A stretch of 64,000 nucleotides of DNA, taken from the NCBI GenBank assembly GCA_024345305.1, contig BRON01000002.1, positions 1,302,001 to 1,366,000 on the forward strand. Reading direction: 5' to 3'. Positions 22,669 through 34,314 of the stretch are shown one piece after another; position 1 is the first letter of the stretch, and the number at the start of each line of letters is the position of its first letter. The notes beneath the pieces are model-generated. The model made no database searches, was not told the DNA's origin, and saw only the letters and a list, made by a program, of their open reading frames with translations. A program made the position numbers and the translations under genes. Origin of the DNA: Mrakia gelida. Lineage: Eukaryota; Basidiomycota; Tremellomycetes; Cystofilobasidiales; Mrakiaceae.

Positions 22669-24634
22669 ATGCTCCCTCGCTCACTTCTCAGCCTCACCCG
22701 TAGATCGATAGGCTCTCCCTCTTCTCGATCTACGACTCTGAGGATCGCCACTCCTCTACTGGCTCGATTCAACGCCTCCTCGCCATCTCAACCTCCTCCT
22801 TCCCTCGACGTCGACACCACCCTTCACCCCTCCAAACCTCCGGAACCAGGAGAGGAACTCGCTCACATCATTCGCCAAACCATCGATGTACGTTTTTTTT
22901 CTACCTTCTTCCACCACAAGCTCAGACTGACGGTCTCGTTCTCGTTGCTCGATCTCAGGCGACCGGACCCATGCCTCTCTCTCGGTACATGACGCTCTCG
23001 CTCTCCCATGCTACCCTCGGCTACTACACTCGAGGAGACGTCTTCGGAAGAAAGGGAGACTTCATCACTTCCCCTGAGATCTCGCAGGTCTTCGGAGAGG
23101 TTAGTTCCTTCCTCTCGTCTCCCGATTCTTTCGTTCGAGATCTGACGCGTCTCGCCTTTCACCCTTGCGTTTCTTCCTTCAGCTTCTCGCGGTCTACTTC
23201 CTCACTCGATGGCAAGCGAACGGCTCTCCTTCGAAAGTCAGACTCCTGGAGCTGGGACCAGGTCGGGGAACGCTCATGGCGGATGTGTTGAGGGTTCGTT
23301 CACCTTTCGTCGTCGCCTTTTCGTCAACAACCTTAGTCTCGCTCGAGAGATCACCAACTGACTCAAAAGCTTCCCATTCGCTTCCTCAGACCTTCAAATC
23401 CTTCCCCGCATTATCCAAAGCCATCACCACCATCGATCTCGTCGATACAAGTCCCGTAATGCAGGCCATGCAGAAGGTCGCGCTCGAGAAGGTCGGACTT
23501 CCCGAAGGAGTCGAGGTGAGGTGGTTTGATTGGATCGAGGAGGTTCCTAAGGGTTAGTCAGAACCAACTTTTCAGCGTCACTCGTTCCCTTCGAAATGAG
23601 ACGAGCGTGAGAAGTGCTCGCGAGCAAAATGGATCTGACGCGTCTCCCTCGTTCTTCCCTCCTTCCTCTCGCCCAAACCCAGACCCCTCAACCTTCACCC
23701 TCTTCCTAGCCCACGAGTTCTTCGACGCTCTCCCTATCTATCTCTTCGAGCGAATTCCTCCAACCGAACCCACTACCTCTCCCTCTCCCACCGTCCCCAC
23801 CTCTTCCTCGCCAACCTCACCCTCCCAAACCCAACCCTCTTCACCCTCGGCCTCTCCCTCCGACTCACAACCCACCTTCCGCGAACTCCTCGTAACCTAC
23901 ACTCCTCCCTCCCCAACCCTCCACCTCACCCTCTCTCCCACCCCCACCCCTGCCTCTCTCTTCCTCCCCACCACCAGCCCTCACTTCGACTCCATCGAGG
24001 TCGGAGAGAGGGTCGAGATCTGTCAGGCCGCTGCTGGGATCATGAAGGTCCTCGGCGAGCTGCTCACCGAGGGAGGGGGTGGGAGTGGACTGGTGGTGGA
24101 TTACGGGAAGGCTGGGTGGACGGGGAACTCGTTTAGAGTGAGTGTTGGAACGAAGCAGAACGCAGACGAGCGGACGCGTCGCTCCCGAGACTGACTCGGT
24201 CGCCTCGTTTCGTTCTTCGACAGGCTTTCAAATCCCACTCCTCGGCCTCTCCCTTTACCTCCCCAGGGACTTCAGACCTCACCGCCAACGTCGATTTCAC
24301 GTACCTAACTTCGCTGCTGCCCAAATTCAACCCAACCTCTTCCCAACCCACCACCTCCACCTCCTCCCACCCACACACCTCACCTTCGCCGCTTCGCACC
24401 CTCGGCCCCATAACCCAAGCCCAGTTCCTGCACTCAATGGGTCTAGGACCCCGGATCAACGGTCTCATGGACGCTGAGGAAGACGAGAAGGTGAAGGACG
24501 AGCTTTGGAGTGGAGCGAAGAGGTTGGTGGATGGGGGTGGGATGGGGGAGGAGTATGCTGTGCTGGGGGTGGAGAGTGGGAGGGGCGGGAAGGAAGGGGA
24601 GGAGGGGCAAGAGGTTTATCCTTTTTTGAAGTGA
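22669..24634 (+). CDS. Protein arginine methyltransferase NDUFAF7 homolog (MidA family)
   Basis: NDUFAF7 symmetrically dimethylates an arginine of NDUFS2 early in complex I assembly in the mitochondrial matrix. The product starts with an Arg/Ser presequence (MLPRSLLSLTRRSIGSPSSR). The family motifs follow in order: GPMPLSRYMTLSLSHATLGY, YTRGDVFGRKGDFITSPEIS (substrate-fold loop), the AdoMet site RLLELGPGRGTLMADVLR, TIDLVDTSPVMQAMQKVALE and LFLAHEFFDALPIYLFE. A Thr/Ser/Pro-rich insert of about 50 residues follows the EFFDALP block. The end includes GLVVDYGKAGWTGNSFRAFK, FTYLTSLLPKFNPTSSQPTT and GPITQAQFLHSMGLGPRING. Presence implies a complex I-containing respiratory chain. It converges with MSS51. 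Confidence 0.92.
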
Positions 24635-24833
24635 GGGAGGGAGGAGGGGGGTGAGACGCGACGAGTTTGTCCTTGCGAGGGTGCGAGCGAGCGAGAGAGA
24701 AGAAAAACGGAGTGGTATAGAAACTTGAGTGGACGTTGTAAGATACAGAGCGAGCGAAGAAATACGAGGTGTAGAGAGAGAGCAAAACGAGAGAAAGCAA
24801 GACGAACGAGAACGAAGGCAAAAACGACCTAAT

Positions 24834-27232
24834 CTAAAGCCTCCTAGTCATCTTGTCCGTCAATCCCCAAGCTCCTCGATCGACCTTCTCGATTTCGTTC
24901 ATCTTACCCCTGCACAAAACGAACACGAAAACGCAAACGAGGGTCAGCGCTCGAGCGAGACGAAAGAGAAGAAAGAGGACGCGTCCTTCGCTTCGCGCTG
25001 TCGCGCTCGCTCGTTTCCACTCACCTAATCCCCCAAATCCCCCAATTCGTCTTGACCAACACCCTCGGATCGAAATCCGCCACCTCCCACCTCTCACTAC
25101 TAAAGAAGTTCTCCCCCGGGTTCAACACCCAATCGAACTTCCCTTCCACCCCTTCCAACCCCTCCAGACTCTTCACATCCCTCTCCACATCCGCCGGACT
25201 GAACCCCGTCACGAACAACGGACACTTCGTCTCCAGCACCAACGGCAACGTCTCTCCCCATTCCGCATCCCTCTGCACCTGCAGCGCGCCTGGGGTCATG
25301 CTCGAAGGGAATCCAAACCCAGGTGAGAAGGCGAAGAACACGTCCGAGTAAGGATCGAAGGGACCGAACTGTTCGTGGATCTGTTCGTAAGGAGCTTGGA
25401 TGTTGGATAAGGTGAGACCTTCGGTGACGGGGATGGTCCAGGCGGGGACACCGTAGTTGGCTGATTCGTCTCGACCGTAGACGCCCATGGCTGATCCTGC
25501 TCCGGAGGTTTGGGTGAGGACGGGGGTTTTGGGTCGGTAGAAGGTTGCGCCGTAGGCTCCTTCTTTCGGGGAGAGGGTGGAACGGTCGATGTAAGGGGAG
25601 ATGGGAGCTTCGCCTCGGGTGTGGTCGAGCTTGTTGAAGGGGTAGAGTTGACGGTCGGGGGAGTCGAGAGGGAGGGTGTCGAGGGATTTGGGTGTGCGGG
25701 TCGCGACGGAGGAGGAGGAGGGAGGCGCTGTTGTTGAGATGGAGTTCGAGGAGGTGGAAGTGGGAGTGGTGGAGGTGGTAGGGGTAGGAGTGGGAGTGGG
25801 AGTGGGAGCTGCTGGTGCTGGTGGTGTCGAGGCGGCGGTGGTAGCCTTCTTCGACGCGTCCTCCTCCTTGCTCTCCTCCTTCGCCTCAGGCTCAACCCAC
25901 GTCCCGTTCGCTCTCGCCTGCTCCTCCGCCCTAGCCGCCTGCTTGAGCACCTGCTCGTCGTAGAGGGGATCCAAGGTCGAGTCGAACTCGGGTACGAGGG
26001 TGTCGGGAGTCCAGTTGGAAGGAAGAGCGGCTTGAGGACCGATGAAGTAGATCTTGAGGACCGCGTCGGGGTACATCCTCGAGAGCTGCTCCCAGTTGGC
26101 TGGAGGGAGAGCGGATTCCGATCGAGCTCCGAGGACGAAGACTCGGACGACGTTGTTGAGTCCTGGGATGGGATGAGGGGTGAGAGGAGGTTGGAGAGTC
26201 GCTCGGAGGGCTGAGAACGAGAAGGAAGGGGAAGGGAATGTCGAACGAGCGAAGGTCGAAGGTCAGCTCTCGATTCTCGATCTCTTCTCGCCGCTTCAGA
26301 TTTCTACCACAAGAGAGAGGGTTACTAACCCGAAAGAGATCGTTCTCCCTCCTTAGTAAGTCGTCCGTTGGACCTCATGTACGGGGAGAGGTTGAAGAGG
26401 ACCGAAGCGATGGTGATTGGGAAGGTCAAGACTTTGGTCATATGTCTGAAGACCCTCATGTTGTCCATCGAAGGGAAAAGTCGAGTGTAGAAGAACGTGT
26501 CCCAGTCCGTGAAGTTGATGGCGGAGTCGTATTCTTGGTAGCCTGGGGGGGGTGGGTGGGAAAGGGAGGGAAGGGAAGGGACGACGACGTCGCGCGCGAA
26601 AAAGTCAGCTCAGCTCGTCTCTTCTCCTTCCTTCCTCCTTCCTCCCAAATCGCCAGATCGAGATCGAAAGAAGGGCGGTCGTCAGACTTACCTGGCAGAT
26701 TCTCAAACTCAGCCATAACCCTCCCACTCCTCAAATCATGCTCATCCTCGTTCGCTTCCCTCAACCTCTCTACATAAAGATGATGCTGATCATCCTGTTC
26801 CCAATGTTCCTCGGAGCAATGCGTCGGCCAACCCGCCTCAGGACTATCAAACTGAACCAGGTTCCTCTCCCCGAAGTGATCCAAGCATACCGGACAGGGA
26901 GCCATGAGTTTGATGCGTTCGGCTCGCATTCGGAGGTCCTCGAAGGGAGAGGAGGACAAGGGGTGGAAGAGGTCGTCCTGAGAGAGAAGGATCGGTGGGG
27001 GGGCAGGGAGGGGTGCAGGTTCGGGAGCGATGGGATCCGTGGGGGGGAGGAATTTACGGCCGAGGAGTTTGTGCCAGGTGTTTTGAAGGCCTGGGCGAGA
27101 GGGGGTGGTGGTGAAGGAGCGGGCGTGAGAGGAGGAAGGGAGGGAGGAGAGCACGAGTTTGGTTGAAGAGCGACGAGAGCTGCTCGCGAGGAGGGAGGAG
27201 GCTCGACGAGTGGCTAGCATCGAGAGCTGCAT
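24834..27232 (-). CDS. MSS51: Mss51-like mitochondrial translation activator with MYND-type zinc finger
   Basis: Mss51 activates COX1 translation and couples it to cytochrome oxidase assembly at the inner membrane. The start at 27232 gives a Ser/Arg presequence (MQLSMLATRRASSLLASSSR) and TWHKLLGRKFLPP. The zinc region has Cys at APCPVCLDHFGERNLVQFDS and His/Cys in GWPTHCSEEHWEQDDQHH, the hallmark of fungal Mss51. Further blocks are YQEYDSAINFTDWDTFFYTR, LFPSMDNMRVFRHMTKVLTF and NLSPYMRSNGRLT, then LNNVVRVFVLGARSESALPP and the C-terminal domain VFFAFSPGFGFPSSMTPGAL, ETKCPLFVTGFSPADVERDV and WVLNPGENFFSSERWEVADF. A Thr/Pro/Ser low-complexity insert (about 80 residues, bases 25670-25860) splits the middle. 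The last small exon ends KMTRRL. Confidence 0.9.
25738..25820 (-). repeat. Thr/Pro codon repeat inside MSS51
   Basis: Imperfect GTGGGAGTGG-type tandem repeats on the + strand; on the coding strand they encode PTPTPTPTPTT and Thr/Ser runs. Sits in the variable insert between the conserved Mss51 domains. Confidence 0.6.
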
Positions 27233-27489
27233 GAGGTGGCTCGAAGGCGAGAGCAGGGAGGAGAGGGGAGGGGAGGGCGATGGGAGGAAGAAGAAAGGGA
27301 GGGAGAAGGTCGAGGTCGTGAGAAGAAGGAATCGGAATCTCGATTTCGAGAGCTCGAGAGCGAACGAGCCCACTTTCGCTGCGTCTCTTCTTACTCGTCC
27401 AAACAGGTTCACAATCGAAAAAAAAAACTCGATCACGAAGCGAGTAAAAACAAGACTACTAGATAAAAAGAATCCTTCACCACCTCCTC

Positions 27490-30400
27490 CTACGAACTCG
27501 TCGACGACCTCTTGCACAACTCCCTCCTGTTCACGACGACCTTCTCTCCTCCGTTCCCAACCTCGACCTGCCAATCGTCGTCGTTCGCGTACAGCGTCTT
27601 CATCTCCTTCCCCTTGTGCACTCCCTTCACGGCCACGCAGAGCTGTCCGACCGAGTCCGGTTCGACAGGGACGAGGAAGTCGGTTCCGATGTTGTGGTTC
27701 TCGGATCCAATCTGAACGAGCACCGTTCGACCGTCCTTGGAGTTTCGATCTCGGGTGTCGAGGAGGATTCCGGTTCGGTCGTTGTAGGAACCTCGTTGGT
27801 AGTGGTCGCCGTGCATGCCAGAGACGATCTTGACCATCACGTCCTTGAGACCGATCATCCAGTCGGCGGCGAGTTCTGCGAAAGAAAGGAAGGGAGGAGG
27901 AGATGGGAAAGAGGTCAGCTCGCGAGCCCGTTCAGTCCCTCGAGTCGTTTAAAAAAACGCGAGATAACTCACCCTGAACTGAAGACGAAGGACCAGCTCC
28001 ATGACCTCGACCTGCTGCTGGCGTAGGAGCACCGAAAGCTGGGGTAGCGTAGGAAGCTCCGGGAGTTTGAGAGTAGGCTCCTGGAGTGGGTCCGTAGTTT
28101 CCTCCTGGCGTGTAGGCCGACGTCGAAGCGTACGAGCTCGGTCCTCCGGGAGTAGGAGCAGCGAAGACTCCAGGGGTGGGAGCTCCTCCGTAGGCTCCGG
28201 GCGTGGGAGCGGACGAGTAGACGCCAGGAGTCGAGGCTGAACTGACGCCTGGAGTGGGTGCTGAGGCTGCAGGGGTGTAGGCTCCTCCCTGTGAAGATCG
28301 AGAAATGAGAGGAGTCAGTGAATCTATCGCTTCGAGTTTCGGGCGAGAACGAAGAAAGAGGAGAGAGAAGACTCACGTAGGCTGGTGTCTCCGCGCTCGA
28401 AGCCCAACTTCCTCCCGTGTAGCTACTCTCAGCGGGAGTCGTGCTGTACGCCGACGATCCAGCTCCAGCGGGAGTAGCTCCCCAAGCCGACCCTCCAGCT
28501 CCTGCAGGCGTTCGACTCGATCCTCCAGCTCCGGCGGGCGTTCGAGCGTCGGGAGCCCAAGCGGGAGTTCGACCTCCTCCGTAGGCGGGCGTTCGTCCTC
28601 CAGCTCCTCGAGGAGTAGCACTTCCGGCGTTCCAGGCAGGCGTAGCACCTAGAGAGAAGAAAGGAAGAAGCGAGAAGGGAGTCAGCGAGGAGGTTCGACG
28701 AGAAAAGCGACGAGAGAAGAGAAGAAGACTCGCCTCCGGCGACGCGAGGAGTCGCCGCTCCAGCGTTCCAAGCGGGAGTCGCACCTGGAAGAGAAAGAAG
28801 ACGAGGGTCAGAAACGAGAGCTCAGGAAGAAGCGAAAGAAGTTATGACTCACCTCCAGCAGCAGCGTAAGGATTCGGTGTTCGTCCAGCGGCAGCGTAGG
28901 CAGGAGTTCGACCTCCATCGTTCGCGTAGGGGTTGGGAGTTCGACCGAAGTTGGGGTTGACGGGTGGAGGCATGAACTGGTTGGGCTGCTGCATCTGCTG
29001 CATACCCTGCTGACCGCCGAGTCGGTTCGTCGAGAGAGGAGGAGCCATGAGGAGAGGGGAGGTCTTTCCGGTGAGGAGGCTGCGAAACGAAGACGAGGTC
29101 AGCCTCTGCTCGATCTCGAACGAGAACGCGAGCAGGAGAAGAAACAGATGAGAACTCACTCCTTCTTCATGAGGGAGAGCTTGGGGATATCGATGGTCTT
29201 GTTCCCTGACTGAAGCTCGACTCGAGCCTTGTCTCCGTTGATGTCCTTGATCGTTCCGATGAGACTCTTGTTGATCCCCTTGACGATAACGACGTGGCAT
29301 CCGACGAGAGGGTCCTTGGGTCCTCGGAAGGTACCAGCGGAGGCGGCACTGGGAGCGACCTGGAAGGCTTGGAAGGCTGGGTTCAACTTCGAAGTGTCGA
29401 GACCACGCGCCCGAGCTGCTGAGGCCGACCTGAGGTTTCGAGCTCGAACGACGAAGATTCCTCCGTTCTCCAGGATCTCACGGTTGTGAACGAAGACGAA
29501 CATCGACTGGTAGATCTGGAGGACTGATCCTTTTCGCTCCTGGGAAGGGTGAACGAGAAAAAGAAAGAGAGAGATGGGTCAGCACGACTTCGCTCGAAAG
29601 AGACCAACGAGCAGCTCGTTTCGACTCACGGTTCCGTCGATCTCCTTCACTGCATCTCCAACCTTGATCTCCTGGTTGTCGTGATCGACGGCCAAAGCTC
29701 GGTTCGCGTCTCGTCGAAGACTGATCTGCCTGGGAGTCTTGGTCGAGACGGCTCCGTTCTGATCGATGACCTTGAACGTGTCTCGCTCGGTTTTGAAGAT
29801 GACTCCGGCCATTTGAGCGCTGCAGGACGAAGGACATAAGGGTCAGCTGGGAGAAATCGAAGGAGAAAGGAGGAAAAAGGAGAGACTCACTCAATCTGAA
29901 CGAGGTCGTGAATCTGGTACTGTCCGACGTTGTTCATTCCGTTTCCGACCTCGGAGGCTTCTCGGATGTCCTTAGCGAAGACGGTGACCTGATAAGAAAG
30001 AGAAGGGAAGGTCAGGTTCACGTCGACTCAAACAAAGAGGAGAGAGAAAGACTCACCTCGAGCAGCGAGAGATCCGAGAGGAAGGTGACGATGTTCTCGG
30101 CGACGGAGACGACCATTCCTGTCTCGTCGACGTTCCTTCCCGTCATGACCTTGACGTGATCTCCAGGCTTGAAGTTCTTCCTCACACTCCTCCCAGGAAC
30201 CTCGATCCTCTCGCCCTTCAGCTCTCCGTGCGTCGCCTTGATCGTGACCGTCTCTCCAGCGATGGAATCGACCGTTCCCAACAGACCCGTCTGCTCTCCC
30301 TCGAACACCTCGACGACGTCTCCAGGCTGAAGAACGACGATGGCAGCCTTCCTAGCTGCCTCGGCGATCATCGAGAGGTCCTGCTCCTGTCCGGCTCCAG

Positions 30401-32081
30401 CGAAACGAGTGATCTCCTCGAGGGTAGGGTCGACGTGCTCCGTTGAGATACCGGTGATCTTGAAGTCCTTCTCGATGAACCCGTCCTTGGTGTAGGTCTC
30501 TCCCTGGAAGACGAACTGCTTTCCTCGAGCGACGACTGATCGACCTCCGTAGGCTCGAGCGACCTCCTCGTGTGAGAAGAACTTGGGAGTGGGTCGACCT
30601 GCGAGAGCGACCGACGCGGCTGTGACGACTCCCTTCTTCCTCTTCTTGCCGTCCAGGTTCTCCTCCTTGGGCGAGAGGTCGATTCGAGGGATGAACCTGA
30701 GTCCGACTTCCTCTCCGTTCTCGGTGATGTCGATGACCTGAGCGAGATCTCCGGCGTACTTCCCTCGCTTGATTCGAACCCACGATCCAGGGATGATCTC
30801 GACGACCTTCTTCTTGAGCTTGAGAAGGGACGACATCTCCTCGATGGGGACCAGGTTGATTCCTCGACTGACGTAGACTCCGACGAGACCCTTGATGGCG
30901 GCTTCGACGTGGGCGACCGAGCGAGCTTCGATGTAGATGAGACCGGGGAGGGAGTCTCGTTGGAAGGCGGAGAAGACCTCGAGTGGGGAGTTGGAGTATT
31001 CGAGGTCGATGGATTTTCGCATGATGCTGAAGATGATGTCTCGTTCTCGACCAGCCTAGAGGAGATGGAAGCAGAAGGAGGTGAGGGACGAGTCAGCTCC
31101 ATCGTCTCACGCGTTCGGAAGGGAAGGAGAAGGGAATGAGCTCTCACCTTGACTCGAACCTGCCACAGGTTGGGATCGTCTACACTAGGCATCAAGAGCC
31201 TTTGAGGGACCTGATCCTGATCTCCCTTGAACCTCGCCGCCTGACTTCGACCATGTCGCTCCCTGAACTCCTCAGCGATCCTCTCTGCGTCTCGGTCGTC
31301 GAACTCCCTCCTGCGACGGTCGAGGAGCTGATGATCCATTCCGACTCGACGAGCATCCGCTCCAGGTTCCTCGAGGTTGGCGTCGTGATCGATGAAGTCG
31401 GCAGCTACGATGAGAACAAAAGAGAGAGAACTGTGTGTGAGTGGCAAGGAAGGGGAAGGCAAAGGAGGTGGCGAAGGAGGAGGAAGGGAAGGAAAGGTCA
31501 AACTCACTCTCCTTGATGTAGTCGTCCTCATCCTCGTCCAGATCTTCGTCCTCATCGTCTACCTCAGCTTCGATATCAATGAATCTGTTTCGCTTCTGCT
31601 TCTTAGCCTTCTATAGAACCAGGGAGGGGAGGAAAGAGGCGACGGAGTCAGCTCGAGCAAAGCACGTCCTTCCTTCCCTTCCTTCCTCTGAGACGATGCT
31701 TACCCTCTTGTTCCCTCTCGAGTCCCTAGGCCTATCCTCCTCCTCTTCCTCGTCTTCATTCTCATCTTCCTCGTCGTCGTCGTCGGCAGCAGGCTATCGA
31801 GAACAAAAGGACGGGAGGGATGAGCTCTTCTTGTTGGTTCGATTCTCGTTCTCGAGTTGAGCTCAACAACTATCGCCACTCCTCTTCCTTCTCCCCTTCC
31901 TTCCCTCTGGAGCTGGACTCACTCTTCGAGGTCTAGATCCATCGTCCTCATCCTCGTCTTCCTCCTCTTCCTCCTCGTCGTCCCGCTTCGGTCGAGAGTC
32001 TTCCTCAACTGGAGATCCACTTCGTTGTCGGCTTCCTTCCGCGGCGGGCGAGGACGACTTCACATCGATGGGAGAAGACAT
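27490..32081 (-). CDS. SPT5: Transcription elongation factor Spt5
   Basis: Spt5 (with Spt4) binds RNA polymerase II as the DSIF elongation factor. The start at 32081 gives MSSPIDVKSSSPAAEGSRQR and an acidic N-terminus ([14 protein letters not shown]). The NGN domain includes SPLEVFSAFQRDSLPGLIYI and AAIKGLVGVYVSRGINLVPI. KOW repeats follow: WVRIKRGKYAGDLAQVIDIT, GDVVEVFEGEQTGLLGTVDS, GDHVKVMTGRNVDETGMVVS, VIDQNGAVSTKTPRQISLRR and GCHVVIVKGINKSLIGTIKD. From about 28930 down to 27960 several exons encode a repeat-rich C-terminal region of TPAY, RTPAW, TPAGAGG and TPGVY units, the likely kinase target. After it, GLKDVMVKIVSGMHGDHYQR with VAVKGVHKGKEMKTLYANDD form a final KOW-like domain. Many introns of similar size divide the gene. 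Confidence 0.95.
27960..28930 (-). repeat. Spt5 C-terminal TP-repeat array
   Basis: Exons separated by short introns encode repeated TPA/TPG units: RTPNPYA, GGRTPAYG, GGRTPAWAP, RTPAGAGG, ATPAGAGSS, then a second class with PTPGVY, PTPGAY and YTPGGN. The units are degenerate and of two types, unlike the uniform hexapeptide of budding yeast. Thr-Pro sites fit Bur1/Cdk9 phosphorylation (family knowledge). Confidence 0.8.
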
Positions 32082-32441
32082 TCCCGGACGATTTTTGGAG
32101 GAGGAGTGGCGAGTGAGGGGGGAGAAGAGGTCGAGGTGTAGAAGGGGAGAGAATCCACCAAAGAAGGAGAAGAAGGTGGGAGGAGGAGAACGCGGTTGGG
32201 CGAAGGAGAGATCTCGTCTCTTTTGGAGTTTGCTTCCCGGTCGCCGCCTCGCTCCCAACCACCACAGTCAATTTCCGCACCTTCTCAGGTACGGCCTCAT
32301 CTTCTATATATCTCGAGGCTCGATCAGGAAAGGAAACCATGCTGATTTGTTCCTCCTCTCGACTCCCCCAGCTTCCAGCAACTCGACCTCAGCTCGCGCC
32401 CCTTCCTTCCCTCCTCCCTCCCTTCTCCTTCCTTCCTACCG
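32082..32441. promoter_or_regulatory. Divergent promoter region of SPT5 and the DUF7918 gene
   Basis: 360 bases between start codons. A TATATATC stretch occurs near 32305-32312; the right part is CT-rich up to the start at 32442. No gene in it is supported. Confidence 0.4.
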
Positions 32442-33882
32442 ATGAGGGTCGGCTCCTTCAAAGCATCTATCCAAGTCGGAAACAAGTCTCTCGAGGAGCT
32501 CGATGTCAAGATCGAGGGCTCAACAGCGACGTGTCACATTGAGGCTCAGTCAGGTCAGGTTCGTCTCCAGACCCCCCCTCCTTCGCGCGAGAAACGATCT
32601 GACCTGAACCGGCCTTTGCTTGCAGAACTTCGCCATCTGCGGTCTGAGAGCTCGCACCTCCCTCACGGAGATACAGAAGGGAGAGTATCCCTGGACGGAG
32701 GGAACCCCATCTCCTCAGCTCGACTTCACGGAGACAAGAAATCGATAAGGAAGTCGAAGATCTCTGTTGGGGGTGGTCAAGGTCGCCGTCTCTGCTTTGG
32801 ATCCATCGTAAGTACAGTTCTACGATCAGGGTCTCCGTATGTGTACCATATCTAGCTTCGGTCCGTTCGCTGACTCGCAGGACCTTCTGTTTTCCCTCGC
32901 GAAGACCACCACCGAGGACGAGGACTTCTCCGTCGCGTCCGCCTCCGATTGCGACTCTCTTGGGACCATCAGCGTGAAGATCTACCGAGGAGTCCGAGGG
33001 ATTCCACGCTATGGTGCTCCTGAGGTGGACAGATCAGCCTTCGTCGCAGGTACGGTTCACAACGAGGTTCAGGTGAAGAAATCGAAGGCTTCGATGGTTA
33101 CGACGTGAGTTCGCTCGATCTCATCCTCTGCAGATCCCTCTCCACGTAGTCTCGTATTCTTACCGGATATCTTCATCCTACACAGACTAGGAGATCTGGT
33201 CCCGAGGAGTACGACGAAGACCGTCTCGTTCAAGTCCTCCGATCCACCCAACTCGCCCTTCATCACCTTCAAGTTCATCTACCGCTCCCACTCGATCCTC
33301 CAGGCTCTTGGCCTCCTCGCTCGTATGTCCTCTCCCGAACCATACACTCGTGCGGCAGCTCTTGACCCTCTCTCGTCTCTCTCTCCTCAGCCGACTCCCC
33401 AATCCAACGACCTCTGTCCCTCTGTCCCGTCGCTGGTCCTTCTCGCCCTCGAGCTGTTCGACAACCACCTCAGGAGATCATCGAGATATCTTCGGACGAC
33501 GACGACCTTCCCGATACGCAAGAGGTGAAGGCAGCCAAGGTGAGCTGCCTCTCTTCATTATCTTGGATGTTGCTTCTTTCGTGCTCATCTCTTCGCGTCT
33601 CTCCTCTCTCGTTTCCTCCAGGAGCAACTTCGACTCGCACAGCAGAAGGCTACTCAGGACAGATCACGAGGAAAGGTGAGCTCATCGTCACGTCCTTTCC
33701 CCTCCGAGTCTCCTTCCTTCGCAACGAACAGAACTCGTGCTGACCTCGACTCGACTTCTCTCGACGCGAAACAACAGAGAGCTTCGACCGCCGCCGACTT
33801 GGACGTCAAGCCCGACATCAAGCCCAGCGTCAAGAGACCGAAGCTCGAGGACCAAGGCGTCATCGATCTTACGGGAGACTGA
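32442..33882 (+). CDS. DUF7918-like fungal protein with SUMO-interaction-type motifs
   Basis: The start region MRVGSFKASIQVGNKSLEEL and TATCHIEAQS resembles the fungal DUF7918 fold (a conserved beta-rich domain of unknown function). Exon 2 is best read in the frame containing EGRVSLDGGNPISSARLHGD, obtained with a GTCAGG donor; the other frame (NFAICGLRARTSLTEIQKGE) also stays open for about 40 codons, so this join is uncertain. Then come DLLFSLAKTTTEDEDFSVAS, LGTISVKIYRGVRGIPRYGA and VSFKSSDPPNSPFITFKFIY, followed by RSHSILQALGLLA, again as in DUF7918. The C-terminus holds IIEISSDDDDLPDTQE, sumoylation-like VKPD, IKPS and VKRP sites, and ends GVIDLTGD. IIEIS-acid and VIDLT look like SUMO-interaction motifs. 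Nuclear function is inference. Confidence 0.6.
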
Positions 33883-34314
33883 GGTTGGTGGGGAAGGAGG
33901 GGAGGGGAGGGCACGACGCGACGCTTCTTTGCTTTGATTTCGATCTTCTTTGGTTTTGTTTCCTTTCGCACGTTTTCATCTCTCTCATTCGCATGTTCGA
34001 TACCTCATACTCTTTATCTAGCCTTCGTCCACGACGTCCTCCCACGATCCTAATGTCTTTCGAACTCTATCGAACGAACGCGACGAGGCGCTGACCCTCC
34101 TCGACCATCCTCCTTCTCTCCCACCATCCTCCGTTACAATCATCTCTTTCAATGTCTGCCGTCCCTCCTCAGCACCTCTATATCACCTATCGTAAAGACC
34201 CAGACCCCAAAAATCTACCATGACGCGACGAAACCGCAGGCGACAGATCGGAAACGTGTCGAGCTCGAATCGACTTCCCCTTGCCTCTCCTTCCTCCCAA
34301 CACAACCCGCGACG
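33883..34314. other. Intergenic between DUF7918 and acyltransferase genes
   Basis: About 430 bases. The DUF7918 3' end and the acyltransferase upstream region. An ATG at 34151 opens only a short frame and is probably leader sequence. Nothing else seen. Confidence 0.4.

Noticed and set aside
25296..25895. Pro-rich 199-codon minus-strand frame
   Set aside because: A shifted frame of the MSS51 repeat insert; the conserved Mss51 frame is the other one.
30368..31555. 395-codon minus-strand frame
   Set aside because: It is an off-frame reading of SPT5 exons; the true frame there encodes NGN and KOW domains.
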